Positions 52,351 to 60,140 of a stretch of DNA of 64,000 nucleotides are shown piece after piece. The DNA comes from Actinoplanes regularis (GTDB lineage: Bacteria > Actinomycetota > Actinomycetes > Mycobacteriales > Micromonosporaceae): positions 62,001 through 126,000 of the forward strand of contig NZ_FZNR01000008.1 of assembly GCF_900188005.1 (NCBI RefSeq). Direction: 5' to 3'. Position numbers and translations under genes: made by a program. A model generated the notes under the pieces. That model searched no databases. It was not told the DNA's origin and saw only the letters and a list, made by a program, of their open reading frames with translations. The stretch's first letter is position 1; each line of letters opens with the position of its first letter.

Positions 52351-52954
52351 CCGCGTCGTCGGTACCGCGCGAATACCGGGCGCGCCCGCGCCCAAGAAGG
52401 CGCCCGTACCGGTAAAGATCATCGTGGCCGGCGGCTTCGGGGTGGGTAAGACGACGACCGTCGGCGCCATCTCGGAGATCTCGCCGCTGACCACCGAGGC
52501 CGAGATGACCTCGGAGTCGGTCGGCATCGACAACCCCGGTCAAGCCACGATGAAGACCACCACCACCATCGCGATGGACTTCGGCGTGCTGACCATCGAC
52601 CAGACGCTGAAGCTGTACATCTTCGGCACGCCTGGTCAGACCCGGTTCGCCTTCATGTGGGACGACCTGGTGAAGGGTGCCCTCGGCGCCCTGGTCGTGG
52701 TGGACACCAACCGGATCGACGACTGCTACCCGGCGGTCGACTACTTTGAACGGCTCGGCCTGCCCTTCGTGGTCGGCGTCAACACGTTCAACGGCAACAT
52801 GGCTTACAGCCTCGACGAGGTGCGCTGGGCGCTCGCGGTTCGCGAGGACGTGCCGGTCATCTCGTACGACGCCCGCTTCCGCGCCTCTGTCCGAGATGCA
52901 CTGCTCATCGTTCTCGACCAGGCTCTCGACAAGGCGATAAAGATGAAGTCGTAG
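52328..52954 (+). CDS. cvnD: Conservon small GTPase CvnD
   Basis: A 208-residue Ras-like GTPase. P-loop GGFGVGKTTTVGAI (about 37-50), a switch region with TTTTIAMDFG, G3-like IFGTPGQTRF (Gln present) and VVGVNTFNG in place of the NKxD motif. It is MglA-like and would be switched by CvnB. GTG at 52328 overlaps cvnC. It is cytosolic; membrane contact would come from CvnA. Confidence 0.94.
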   Translation: MDFDPSANRVVGTARIPGAPAPKKAPVPVKIIVAGGFGVGKTTTVGAISEISPLTTEAEMTSESVGIDNPGQATMKTTTTIAMDFGVLTIDQTLKLYIFGTPGQTRFAFMWDDLVKGALGALVVVDTNRIDDCYPAVDYFERLGLPFVVGVNTFNGNMAYSLDEVRWALAVREDVPVISYDARFRASVRDALLIVLDQALDKAIKMKS

Positions 52955-53053
52955 GGTGTGCGACGGGTCGCCCGGTACACAGTATTCACAATCGTGCCCG
53001 CGAGGGGGCACAGTGTGGGTTACCGGGCGACCGTGCGAGAAAAGGACGGTGAC

Positions 53054-53692
53054 GTGCGAGGCGGACTGGACGACGCGCTCGACAAGCTTGCCCGCCGTGA
53101 CGAGCTGCGGCGGCGTGCCGCGGCCGGGGAGAGTCCGGCCACCCCGCCGGCCTTGACCGAGCTGGTCGAGGCCATCGCCGGGGTGATGACCCGATACCCC
53201 GAGCTGGGCGTGTCCGTCGGGGTCGAGGGCGCCGGCGATCCGGTGATACTGCATTTCGGATTCGCCGACGGCACCGTACAGGTCAGAGCGGACCATTCGG
53301 TGGGCGCGGCGCCGGCCGCCGAGCCGGCGCGGATACATGCCGATTTTGAAATCAACGTCGTCGACGACCCGGAGCCGCCGCCCCGGGGCAGCCACGACGA
53401 CCAGGACCGGTTCGGGCCGACGGACTACGACTACTCCGAGCCGCCCACCGCCGAGCGGCCGTTCGTGACTCCGCAGCCGCAGACCCCGCCCGCCGCGTAC
53501 GCACCGCCTCCGGTGCCGCCGCAGCGGCAACCGGAGCCTGCGTACGCTCCGCCGCACGCGGAGCCGGCCAGTTCCTGGGAGGCGATGGCGAACCCGGTCC
53601 CGTTCCAGGCCGGGCACCCGGAGGAGACCGAGATTGCCGCCCGACGGCTGGCCGCGATGCTGCGCGACAACCCCAGCCTGCTGGACGACTGA
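53054..53692 (+). CDS. Conservon-linked hypothetical protein
   Basis: A 212-residue protein 99 bp after cvnD. The N-terminal ~100 residues form a small alpha/beta domain (LTELVEAIAGVMTRYPELGV; VILHFGFADGTVQVR), the middle is Pro/Tyr/Gln-rich and disordered, and the last 25 residues form a helix (EIAARRLAAMLRDNPSLLDD). GTG at 53054 with AAAGGA eight bases upstream is preferred over 52958. A terminator follows, so it closes the conservon unit. No family recognised. Confidence 0.75.
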   Translation: MRGGLDDALDKLARRDELRRRAAAGESPATPPALTELVEAIAGVMTRYPELGVSVGVEGAGDPVILHFGFADGTVQVRADHSVGAAPAAEPARIHADFEINVVDDPEPPPRGSHDDQDRFGPTDYDYSEPPTAERPFVTPQPQTPPAAYAPPPVPPQRQPEPAYAPPHAEPASSWEAMANPVPFQAGHPEETEIAARRLAAMLRDNPSLLDD

Positions 53693-53706
53693 TCCCGACG
53701 GACGAG

Positions 53707-53738
53707 AAAGGCGGCCACCTCACGGTGGCCGCCTTTTT
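53707..53738 (+). terminator. Intrinsic terminator at the conservon end
   Basis: A perfect 13-bp stem (53707-53719 with 53724-53736), TCAC loop, five T. It lies 14 bases after the last stop. Confidence 0.93.
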
Positions 53739-53991
53739 CTACTCTCCGTAGCAGGTCGCATGCGCTTCGCAATCGTCGATCACTCGTCCGCACCGGTGCA
53801 CCCGCGTCCGCTTTCGCCGACCGCGGGACGTCTGAGATGTCTGACATGGGCCTTTCAGGCGATATGCGGCGCTGCCCGGACGACAGCCCTTTGAGTCACG
53901 CTAAGTAGCTCCGTAATGTCCTATTACGTCCATGAGCGCGGCCGACCTCGCTCCTGGAATCTCACGAATGGTGACGGGGACGGAGGTAGCG

Positions 53992-55323
53992 ATGTCGGTA
54001 TCGGACGGCTGGCTCATCGCGGTCGCGGGCTACGCGATCCTGCTGGCCTGGCCGCTCACCACCGTCATCCTCGTCTGGTTCGCGATCCGCTACGTCGGCA
54101 CGCACCGCGCCTCGGTCGTCAACCGGAAGCTGGCCAGCGGCGGCGGCCGGCCCGACCACTTCTGGATCATCGTGCCGGCGCTGAACGAGGAGGCCGTGGT
54201 CGCCAACACGGTCACCGCGGCGCTCGGCCTGCGCGGCCCGGCCGGCACGCTGTCCCGGGTCCTGGTCGTCGACGACGGGTCGGACGACCGTACGCCCGAG
54301 GTCCTCGCCGCGATCAGCCACCCGCGCCTGCACGTCATGCGCCGTGAGCTGCCCGAGGCCCGGCAGGGCAAGGGCGAGGCGCTGAACGCGGCGTACCGCT
54401 TCATCGCCGGGCTCACCGAGCGCGAAGGCGTCCCGGCCGAACGGGTGGTGCTCGGCATCATCGACGGCGACGGGCAGGGCAGCGACAACATCCTGGTCGA
54501 GGTCGCCCGGCTGATGGGCGACACCAAGGTCGGCGCGGTCCAGGCACAGGTCCGGATCCGCAACCGCGACAAGCTCCTCGGCGCCGTGCAGGACCTGGAG
54601 TTCGGCGCGATCGTGGACGCCTGCCAGAACATGCGCAACGCGCTGGACACCGTCGGCCTCGGCGGCAACGGCCAGTTCAGCCGGCTCTCCACGCTGATCT
54701 CACTGGGCACCGCGCCCTGGTCGAGCTGCCTGGTCGAGGACATGGAGCTGGGCCTGCGGATGCACCTCTCGGGGATGTCGATCCGCTACACCTCGCGCGC
54801 CTCGGTGACCCAGCAGGCGGTGGTCGACATCCGCCGGCTCACCCGGCAGCGCACCCGGTGGGCGCAGGGCAACCTGCAGTGCGCCCGTTACCTCGGCTCG
54901 CTCTTCGCCTCCGGCAACATCGCCCGTACCGCGCTGGTCGAGATCTTTCACTACCTGGTCTCGCCGTGGGCCAACGCGGTGGTCACCATCCTGCTCACCC
55001 TGACCGGCGCGGTCGGCACCCTCGGCCTGTTGATCGGCCACCCGCTGCCGATCCTGCCCACCTGGTTCGCGCTCGGCGAGAGCCTCGGCATCTGGCTGGT
55101 CGTCACCATGTTCCCCGGCCTGGTCTGGGTGCTCGTGCACCGGGCCAAGCGCGCCGACGAGGCGTTGCCCCGGATGCTGCTCGCCGCCCTGGCCTACCCG
55201 GCCTTCCTGCTCCTCGGCATGGCCGCCACCTATCGGGCGCTCGGCCGGCAGCTGACCGGCAAGCACTCCTGGGCCAAGACCGAACGCCTCGTCGAAGAGC
55301 CGCTCGCCCTGCAGACCGCCTGA
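53992..55323 (+). CDS. Family 2 membrane glycosyltransferase
   Basis: A 443-residue processive GT2 (cellulose/PNAG/hyaluronan-synthase-like). TM1 at about 8-33, then the catalytic domain: VPALNEE (61-67), VVDDGSDD (92-99), IDGDG (157-161), LVEDMELGL (247-255) and the QRTRW motif (286-290) of processive synthases; four or five helices follow. It would polymerise a sugar from a nucleotide donor and move it across the membrane. ATG at 53992 with GGAGG upstream is preferred over 53932. Confidence 0.92.
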   Translation: MSVSDGWLIAVAGYAILLAWPLTTVILVWFAIRYVGTHRASVVNRKLASGGGRPDHFWIIVPALNEEAVVANTVTAALGLRGPAGTLSRVLVVDDGSDDRTPEVLAAISHPRLHVMRRELPEARQGKGEALNAAYRFIAGLTEREGVPAERVVLGIIDGDGQGSDNILVEVARLMGDTKVGAVQAQVRIRNRDKLLGAVQDLEFGAIVDACQNMRNALDTVGLGGNGQFSRLSTLISLGTAPWSSCLVEDMELGLRMHLSGMSIRYTSRASVTQQAVVDIRRLTRQRTRWAQGNLQCARYLGSLFASGNIARTALVEIFHYLVSPWANAVVTILLTLTGAVGTLGLLIGHPLPILPTWFALGESLGIWLVVTMFPGLVWVLVHRAKRADEALPRMLLAALAYPAFLLLGMAATYRALGRQLTGKHSWAKTERLVEEPLALQTA

Positions 55324-55375
55324 TCCCGCAGGCCCGCTCCACCCTCTCCCCCCGTAAGTGAAGGAAGGCTCCCCC

Positions 55376-56569
55376 ATGTCCCTTCGCGAAGTCCATCTGA
55401 TCGGCGGCACCCGCCCCGAAGCCGTGAAGCTCGCCCCCGTCGCCCTCGCCTTCCGCGAGGCCGGCCTGCTTCGCCCGGTCCTGCTCGCCAGCGGCCAGCA
55501 CCCGACCATGGTCAGCCAGGCGCTGGCGGCGTTCGACCTGGAGCCGGAGATCACCCTCACCGTGGAGCGCTTCACCGGCACCCAGGCCGAGCTGCTCACC
55601 GCGATGATCCAGCAGCTCGACGAGCTCTGGTCGGTACGCACCCCGGCCGCCGTGATCGTCCAGGGCGACACCACCACCAGCCTGGCCGGTGCGCTCGCCG
55701 CGTTCTGGCGCCGCATCCCGGTCGTGCACCTGGAGGCCGGTCTGCGCTCCGGTGACCTCGAGTCGCCGTTCCCCGAGGAGGCCAACCGCCGCCTGGTCGC
55801 CCAGGTCGCCGCGCTGCACCTGGCGCCCACCTCGCTGGCCGCGATGAACCTGCTGGACGAGAAGATCGCCACGAGCGACGTGCTGATCACCGGCAACACC
55901 GTGGTGGACGCGACCCTGGCGATCGCCGCGCGGCGACTGCCGTACGAGAACCCCGCCGTCGCCGCCGCCCGTGCGAGCAGCACCAACCGCCTGATCCTGG
56001 TCACCGCGCACCGCCGCGAGTCGTGGGGCGAGCCGCTGGACCGGATCCTCGGCGCGGTCAAGGAGCTGATCGCCCGGTACCCGGACATCGACGTGGTGCT
56101 GCCCAGCCACCCCAACCCGGCGGTCCGCGCCCAGGTGGACGCCGCGCTGGCCGGCGTGGAACGGGTCACCGTCACCGACCCGCTGCCGTACCCGGACCTC
56201 GCCCGGCTGCTCTCCGAGGCCTACCTGGTCCTCACCGACTCGGGCGGCATCCAGGAGGAGGCGCCCTCGTTCGGCGTGCCGGCGCTGGTGCTGCGCGATG
56301 TCACCGAGCGCGTCGAGTCGCTGCACGCCGGCTGCGCCAAGCTGGTCGGCTCCGACCCCCAGGTGATCCTCGCCGAGGCGTCCGCGCTGCTGGACGACGA
56401 GTCGCGCCGGAACGCGATGACCGCCGGCGGGAACCCGTACGGCGACGGCCGCGCAGCCGCCCGCACCGCCCAGGCCACCGCCGCCCTGCTGGGCCTCGCC
56501 CCCGTCCCGGAGGCCATGCCCGTCCAGCCGGCCCAGCGGCCCACCACCCAGATCGGAACCGCCGCCTGA
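55376..56569 (+). CDS. wecB: UDP-N-acetylglucosamine 2-epimerase
   Basis: A 397-residue non-hydrolysing epimerase making UDP-ManNAc from UDP-GlcNAc. GTRPEAVKLAPV at the N terminus, QGDTTTS (Asp98), HLEAGLRSGD (Glu120), PFPEEANRR and TAHRRESWG (His212) are the catalytic motifs; DSGGIQEEAPSFG binds UDP. ATG at 55376 (AAGGAAGG upstream) rather than 55358. It overlaps the next gene by TGATG. It probably supplies ManNAc to the adjacent polymer machinery. Confidence 0.94.
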   Translation: MSLREVHLIGGTRPEAVKLAPVALAFREAGLLRPVLLASGQHPTMVSQALAAFDLEPEITLTVERFTGTQAELLTAMIQQLDELWSVRTPAAVIVQGDTTTSLAGALAAFWRRIPVVHLEAGLRSGDLESPFPEEANRRLVAQVAALHLAPTSLAAMNLLDEKIATSDVLITGNTVVDATLAIAARRLPYENPAVAAARASSTNRLILVTAHRRESWGEPLDRILGAVKELIARYPDIDVVLPSHPNPAVRAQVDAALAGVERVTVTDPLPYPDLARLLSEAYLVLTDSGGIQEEAPSFGVPALVLRDVTERVESLHAGCAKLVGSDPQVILAEASALLDDESRRNAMTAGGNPYGDGRAAARTAQATAALLGLAPVPEAMPVQPAQRPTTQIGTAA

Positions 56570-58197
56570 TGCGCACCTCGAAGGTCACCCGACGCGCCCT
56601 GCTCGCCGGGGGTAGCGCCGCCGCCGTCGCCACCGCGGTCGGCCTCAGCACCCTCCAGGCCGACGCCGCGACCACCGCCCCGGCCACCGGCACCGCCGGG
56701 ACCAGAACCGGCAAGGGCGGTCCCGGAGCCGGCTCGGCCAAGACCCTGGTCCTGTACGACACCACCGGTGACTACGGATGGCTCGGCGAGGTCTACGCCA
56801 CCCAGACCGCGAACCTGAGCTCGCGTTTCGGCAGCTGGACCGCCGCGCCGGTGGCCCGTTACAAGGCCGGCGATCTGTCCGCCTACACCGCGGTGATCTA
56901 CCTGGGCTCGACGTACGACGAGCCGCTGCCCGCCGCGTTCCTGACCGACGTGATGGCCACGACCAAGTCGGTGACCTGGGTCTACGACAACATCTGGCAG
57001 CTGGCCGCCAAGGACGGCTTCGCCGCCAGGTACGGCTTCGCCAGCGGCGTTTTCGACCTCGCCGAGGTGACCGAGGTCGGTTACAAGGGCCGGAAGCTGA
57101 CCCGGAGCGGCGACAACAAGTCCGGGATCATGAACCTGTCGATCAGCGACAGCGCCAAGGTCACCACGCTGGCCACCGCGGTCCGCGCCGACGGCACCAG
57201 CTTCCCGTGGGCGGTACGGTCCGGCAACCTCACCTACATCGGCGAGATCCCGTTCTCCTACGTCACCCACGACGACCGCTACCTGGCCTTCGCCGACCTG
57301 CTCTTCGACTCGCTGGGCGGCGGGACGACCGAACGGCACCGCGCCCTGATCCGGATCGAGGACGTCGGGCCGGACGCCGACCCGGAGCAGCTCCGGGCGG
57401 TCGCCGACTACCTGGCCGCGGAGAAGGTGCCGTTCAGCGTCGCGGTCTACTCGCGGTTCCGGGACCCGAAGGGTGTGCACAACAACGGCAAGGCGCAGGA
57501 CTACACCCTGGCGAACCGGCCGAAGGTGGTGGCCGCGCTGAAGTACATGCAGGCCAAGGGCGGCACGCTGATCATGCATGGGTACACCCACCAGTACGGC
57601 TCGGTGGCGAACCCGTACGACGGGGTCAGCGCGAACGACTTCGAGTTCTACCGGGCACACGTCGACTCGAGCGACACCGTGATCTACGACGGCCCGGTCG
57701 CCGAGGACTCCGCGGCCTGGGCCACCTCCCGGATGCTCGCCGCCAGACAGATCTTCACCGCCACCGGCTTGGGCGCCCCGAAGATCTTCGAGTTCCCGCA
57801 CTACGCCGCCAGCGCGCCCGACTACCAGGCGGTCGAATCGCTGTTCGGCAAGCGCTACGACCGGGGCCTGTACTTCCCCGGCGTGCTGACCGGCGCCAAG
57901 TACGACTACAAGCGCCAGTTCGGTCAGTTCTTCCCGTACCCGGTGCGCGACGTGTACGGCTCGGTGGTGGTCCCGGAGAACATCGGCAACGTCGAGCTCG
58001 AGGCGTTCAACAACCACCCGGTCCGGATGCCGGCCGACATCGTCGCGTCGGCCCAGCGCAACCTGGTCGTCCGGGACGGCGTGGCAAGCTGCTTCTACCA
58101 CGCGTATCTGGGCACCGACGAGCTGAAGAACCTGGTCACCGGCATCAAGTCGGCCGGTTACTCGTTCGTGAGCGCCGACTCGATACTCAACGGCTGA
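56569..58197 (+). CDS. Secreted DUF2334 polysaccharide-deacetylase-like protein
   Basis: A 542-residue exported protein. The twin-arginine signal TRRALLAGGSAAA is at 7-19. Residues 57-250 form an N-terminal alpha/beta domain; the DUF2334 (NodB-like) domain begins with RIEDVGPDA (Glu264, Asp265) and HGYTHQYG (His337, His341) as metal ligands. It would remove acetyl groups from an aminosugar polymer outside the cell. The start ATG overlaps the wecB stop. Substrate is inferred from context. Confidence 0.88.
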   Translation: MRTSKVTRRALLAGGSAAAVATAVGLSTLQADAATTAPATGTAGTRTGKGGPGAGSAKTLVLYDTTGDYGWLGEVYATQTANLSSRFGSWTAAPVARYKAGDLSAYTAVIYLGSTYDEPLPAAFLTDVMATTKSVTWVYDNIWQLAAKDGFAARYGFASGVFDLAEVTEVGYKGRKLTRSGDNKSGIMNLSISDSAKVTTLATAVRADGTSFPWAVRSGNLTYIGEIPFSYVTHDDRYLAFADLLFDSLGGGTTERHRALIRIEDVGPDADPEQLRAVADYLAAEKVPFSVAVYSRFRDPKGVHNNGKAQDYTLANRPKVVAALKYMQAKGGTLIMHGYTHQYGSVANPYDGVSANDFEFYRAHVDSSDTVIYDGPVAEDSAAWATSRMLAARQIFTATGLGAPKIFEFPHYAASAPDYQAVESLFGKRYDRGLYFPGVLTGAKYDYKRQFGQFFPYPVRDVYGSVVVPENIGNVELEAFNNHPVRMPADIVASAQRNLVVRDGVASCFYHAYLGTDELKNLVTGIKSAGYSFVSADSILNG

Positions 58198-58213
58198 TCC
58201 TGTCGTTTCGAGG

Positions 58214-58250
58214 AGGCCGCCGCCCGGACCATCGGGCGGCGGCCTTCGCA
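58214..58250 (+). terminator. Intrinsic terminator after the polymer operon
   Basis: A perfect 13-bp stem (58214-58226 with 58233-58245) with a 6-base loop, then TTCGCA. It overlaps the promoter area of the next gene. Confidence 0.8.
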
Positions 58251-58256
58251 TATACT
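58251..58256 (+). promoter_or_regulatory. Likely -10 box of the SnoaL-like gene
   Basis: TATACT, 14 bases before the ATG at 58271, which would make a nearly leaderless mRNA. No -35 could be fixed because the preceding bases are the terminator. Confidence 0.5.
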
Positions 58257-58270
58257 CACCAAGAGGACAT

Positions 58271-58621
58271 ATGGACGTCGTGGACTACTGGGTACGCTCC
58301 TGGACCTCGGACGATCTGATCGCTGCCCGCAAGGTGCTCACCCCGCACGTCGAGGTGGAGTGGAACCTGGACGCCCCGGTCGACGACGAGGAACTGCTGC
58401 AGGTGCTGCACCGGATCGCCGCGTTCGCCGACCGGGTCGAGATGACGTCCAGGACGGACGCCCTGGACGGCGCGGCGCTGATCTACGACCTGACGGCGCC
58501 GTTCGGCAACGCCCGGCTCGTCGAGTTCCTCGCCGTCGAGGACGGGCTGATCACCGAGATCCGCCACGTCTACGACGTCACCGCGATCGACCGCTACTTC
58601 CCCGGCCTGTACGCGAACTAG
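58271..58621 (+). CDS. SnoaL/NTF2-like protein
   Basis: A 116-residue NTF2-fold protein (MDVVDYWVRSWTSDDLIAAR, then DPAVEVEWNL-type strands and VEDGLITEIRHVYD). The pocket could bind a small molecule; no catalytic residue is certain. ATG at 58271 with AGAGGA upstream. Its stop overlaps the stop of the convergent hydrolase by 2-3 bases. Confidence 0.82.
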   Translation: MDVVDYWVRSWTSDDLIAARKVLTPHVEVEWNLDAPVDDEELLQVLHRIAAFADRVEMTSRTDALDGAALIYDLTAPFGNARLVEFLAVEDGLITEIRHVYDVTAIDRYFPGLYAN

Positions 58622-59379
58622 CGCGCCGGGGTCGGCAGCGCCCGCTCCAGCAGCTCGAACAGCGCCGCCCAATGCCGCCGCTCGCCCTCCGCGTGGTGCG
58701 CCGCCGTGTCGGACATGGTGAACCCGTGCGGCGCACCCTCGTAGAGCTCCGACGTGTACGTGACACCGGCCCCGGCCAGCGCGGCCTCCAGCGTCGCGAT
58801 GTTCTCCGGCGTCATCGACCCGTCGTTGTCGGCGTGCCCGAAGTAGACCTCACCGGTGATCGAACCGACCCCCAGATGCGGGCTCTGCGCTTCCTCGCGG
58901 ACCACCCCGCCGGCGTGGAAGCTGCCCAGCACCGCGATCCGGTCGGGCAGCGCGGAGATCGCGATCAGCCCGTTCCGCCCGCCCATGCAGTACCCGACGA
59001 TCCCGGCCGGCCCGGGCGCGACACCCTCCTGCGCGCCGAGGAAGTCCAGGTACGCACGGACATCGGCGACCAGCAGCTCCGGGGTGAGCGCCCGCACCAG
59101 CGGCATCACCTCCCCGAACACCGCACCGCGCCGCTCGGCGTCGAGAAGATCGGCCGGGTCCACCAGCGGGCCACGGCGGCTGCGGTAGAACAGGTTCGGC
59201 AGCAGGACCGCGTACCCCCGCTCCGCGATCCGGTCGGCCATCTCGCGCAGCCGCGGCCGGACGCCGAAGGCGTCCATGAACATCAAGATCGCGGGGTACG
59301 GCCCCGGCCCGGCCGGTTTGACGAAGTACGCGTCGGCCCGGCCGCCGGCGGCCGGAACATCGATCGAGATCTGCTGCAT
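58618..59379 (-). CDS. Dienelactone hydrolase family protein
   Basis: A 253-residue alpha/beta hydrolase. The nucleophile elbow GYCMGGRNG has Cys, as in dienelactone hydrolases, with Asp in GHADNDGSM and His in GAPHGFTM completing the triad. ATG at 59379 with AGAGGAT seven bases upstream. Divergent from a TetR gene with a 90-bp gap, so that regulator probably controls it. Substrate unknown. Confidence 0.9.
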   Translation of the reverse strand: MQQISIDVPAAGGRADAYFVKPAGPGPYPAILMFMDAFGVRPRLREMADRIAERGYAVLLPNLFYRSRRGPLVDPADLLDAERRGAVFGEVMPLVRALTPELLVADVRAYLDFLGAQEGVAPGPAGIVGYCMGGRNGLIAISALPDRIAVLGSFHAGGVVREEAQSPHLGVGSITGEVYFGHADNDGSMTPENIATLEAALAGAGVTYTSELYEGAPHGFTMSDTAAHHAEGERRHWAALFELLERALPTPAR

Positions 59380-59469
59380 CGCCGCATCCTCTGCACCTTG
59401 GTCATGATCCGCGCGACCGTAACATCGCGCCTGGCGGCTTTCCCGCCCCAACGTCGTATTCTGTGGCGC

Positions 59470-60027
59470 ATGGCCACCCGGCTCCGCGCGGATGCCCGCC
59501 GCAACCGAGCAGCCCTGCTCTCCGCCGCTCGCGACGTCTTCGCGGAACAGGGGCTGGATGCTTCGCTGGACGAGATCGCCCGCCGGGCCGGAGTCGGCAA
59601 CGCCACCCTCTACCGCCGTTTCCCCAGCCGCCGGCACCTGATCGCCGAGGTCTTCGCGAGCCACATGACCGCCGCGGTCCGCCTCGCCGACCAGGCCTGT
59701 GAGCACCCGGACCCGTGGGCCGCCTTCGTCGGCTACCTGACCCGGGTCTGCGAGCTGCAAGCCACCGACCGGGGCCTGGCCGAACTGCTGGTGACCAGCG
59801 CCTTCGACGACGACGAGCGGCTCTCCGCGCTGCGGACCGCCGCTCAGCAGCGCGCGGTGGACGTGCTGACCCGGGCCCAGCGGGCCGGCCGGCTGCGCGC
59901 CGACTTCACCTGGCACGACCTGTGGCTGGTGATGATGGCGAACGCCGGCGTGAACCGGCACGCCACCGAGCCGAACGCCTGGCGCCGGCAGTTGTCCCTG
60001 CTCATCGGCGGTCTCGCGACCCGGTGA
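59470..60027 (+). CDS. TetR-family regulator
   Basis: A 185-residue TetR repressor. The HTH spans about 12-50 (LLSAARDVFAEQGLDASLDEIARRAGVGNATLYRRFPSR in part: GLDASLDEIARRAGVGNATL), followed by a C-terminal ligand domain rich in Ala/Leu/Trp. ATG at 59470; TATTCT at 59457-59462 is a good -10 on its own promoter. It is divergent from the hydrolase; GGCGG-N5-CCGCC at about 59433-59447 may be the operator. Confidence 0.9.
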   Translation: MATRLRADARRNRAALLSAARDVFAEQGLDASLDEIARRAGVGNATLYRRFPSRRHLIAEVFASHMTAAVRLADQACEHPDPWAAFVGYLTRVCELQATDRGLAELLVTSAFDDDERLSALRTAAQQRAVDVLTRAQRAGRLRADFTWHDLWLVMMANAGVNRHATEPNAWRRQLSLLIGGLATR

Positions 60028-60039
60028 CCGGCCGGTCAC
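60024..60039. promoter_or_regulatory. 16-bp perfect palindrome
   Basis: GTGACCGG-CCGGTCAC overlaps the stop codon of the TetR gene and lies about 10 bp before the TTTAAGG repeats upstream of the chitinase gene. A likely operator. Confidence 0.5.
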
Positions 60040-60048
60040 GGTGCGGCT

Positions 60049-60086
60049 TTTAAGGATGTTTAAGGCAGCTGCCGGAGACCCTTAAG
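60049..60086 (+). promoter_or_regulatory. Phased TTTAAGG repeats upstream of the chitinase
   Basis: TTTAAGG at 60049-60055 and 60059-60065, exactly 10 bp apart, and CCTTAAG in reverse at 60080-60086. The spacing by one helix turn suggests a binding site for a dimeric or tandem regulator of the chitinase gene. Confidence 0.5.
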
Positions 60087-60140
60087 ACGGCTTGGACAAA
60101 GAATCTTCTCCGTCAGCATCCCCCTTGATCGGAGTCGTCC

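Noticed and set aside
56221..58251. 676-residue minus-strand frame over wecB and the DUF2334 gene
   Set aside because: Shadow frame; both plus-strand genes have full catalytic motifs.
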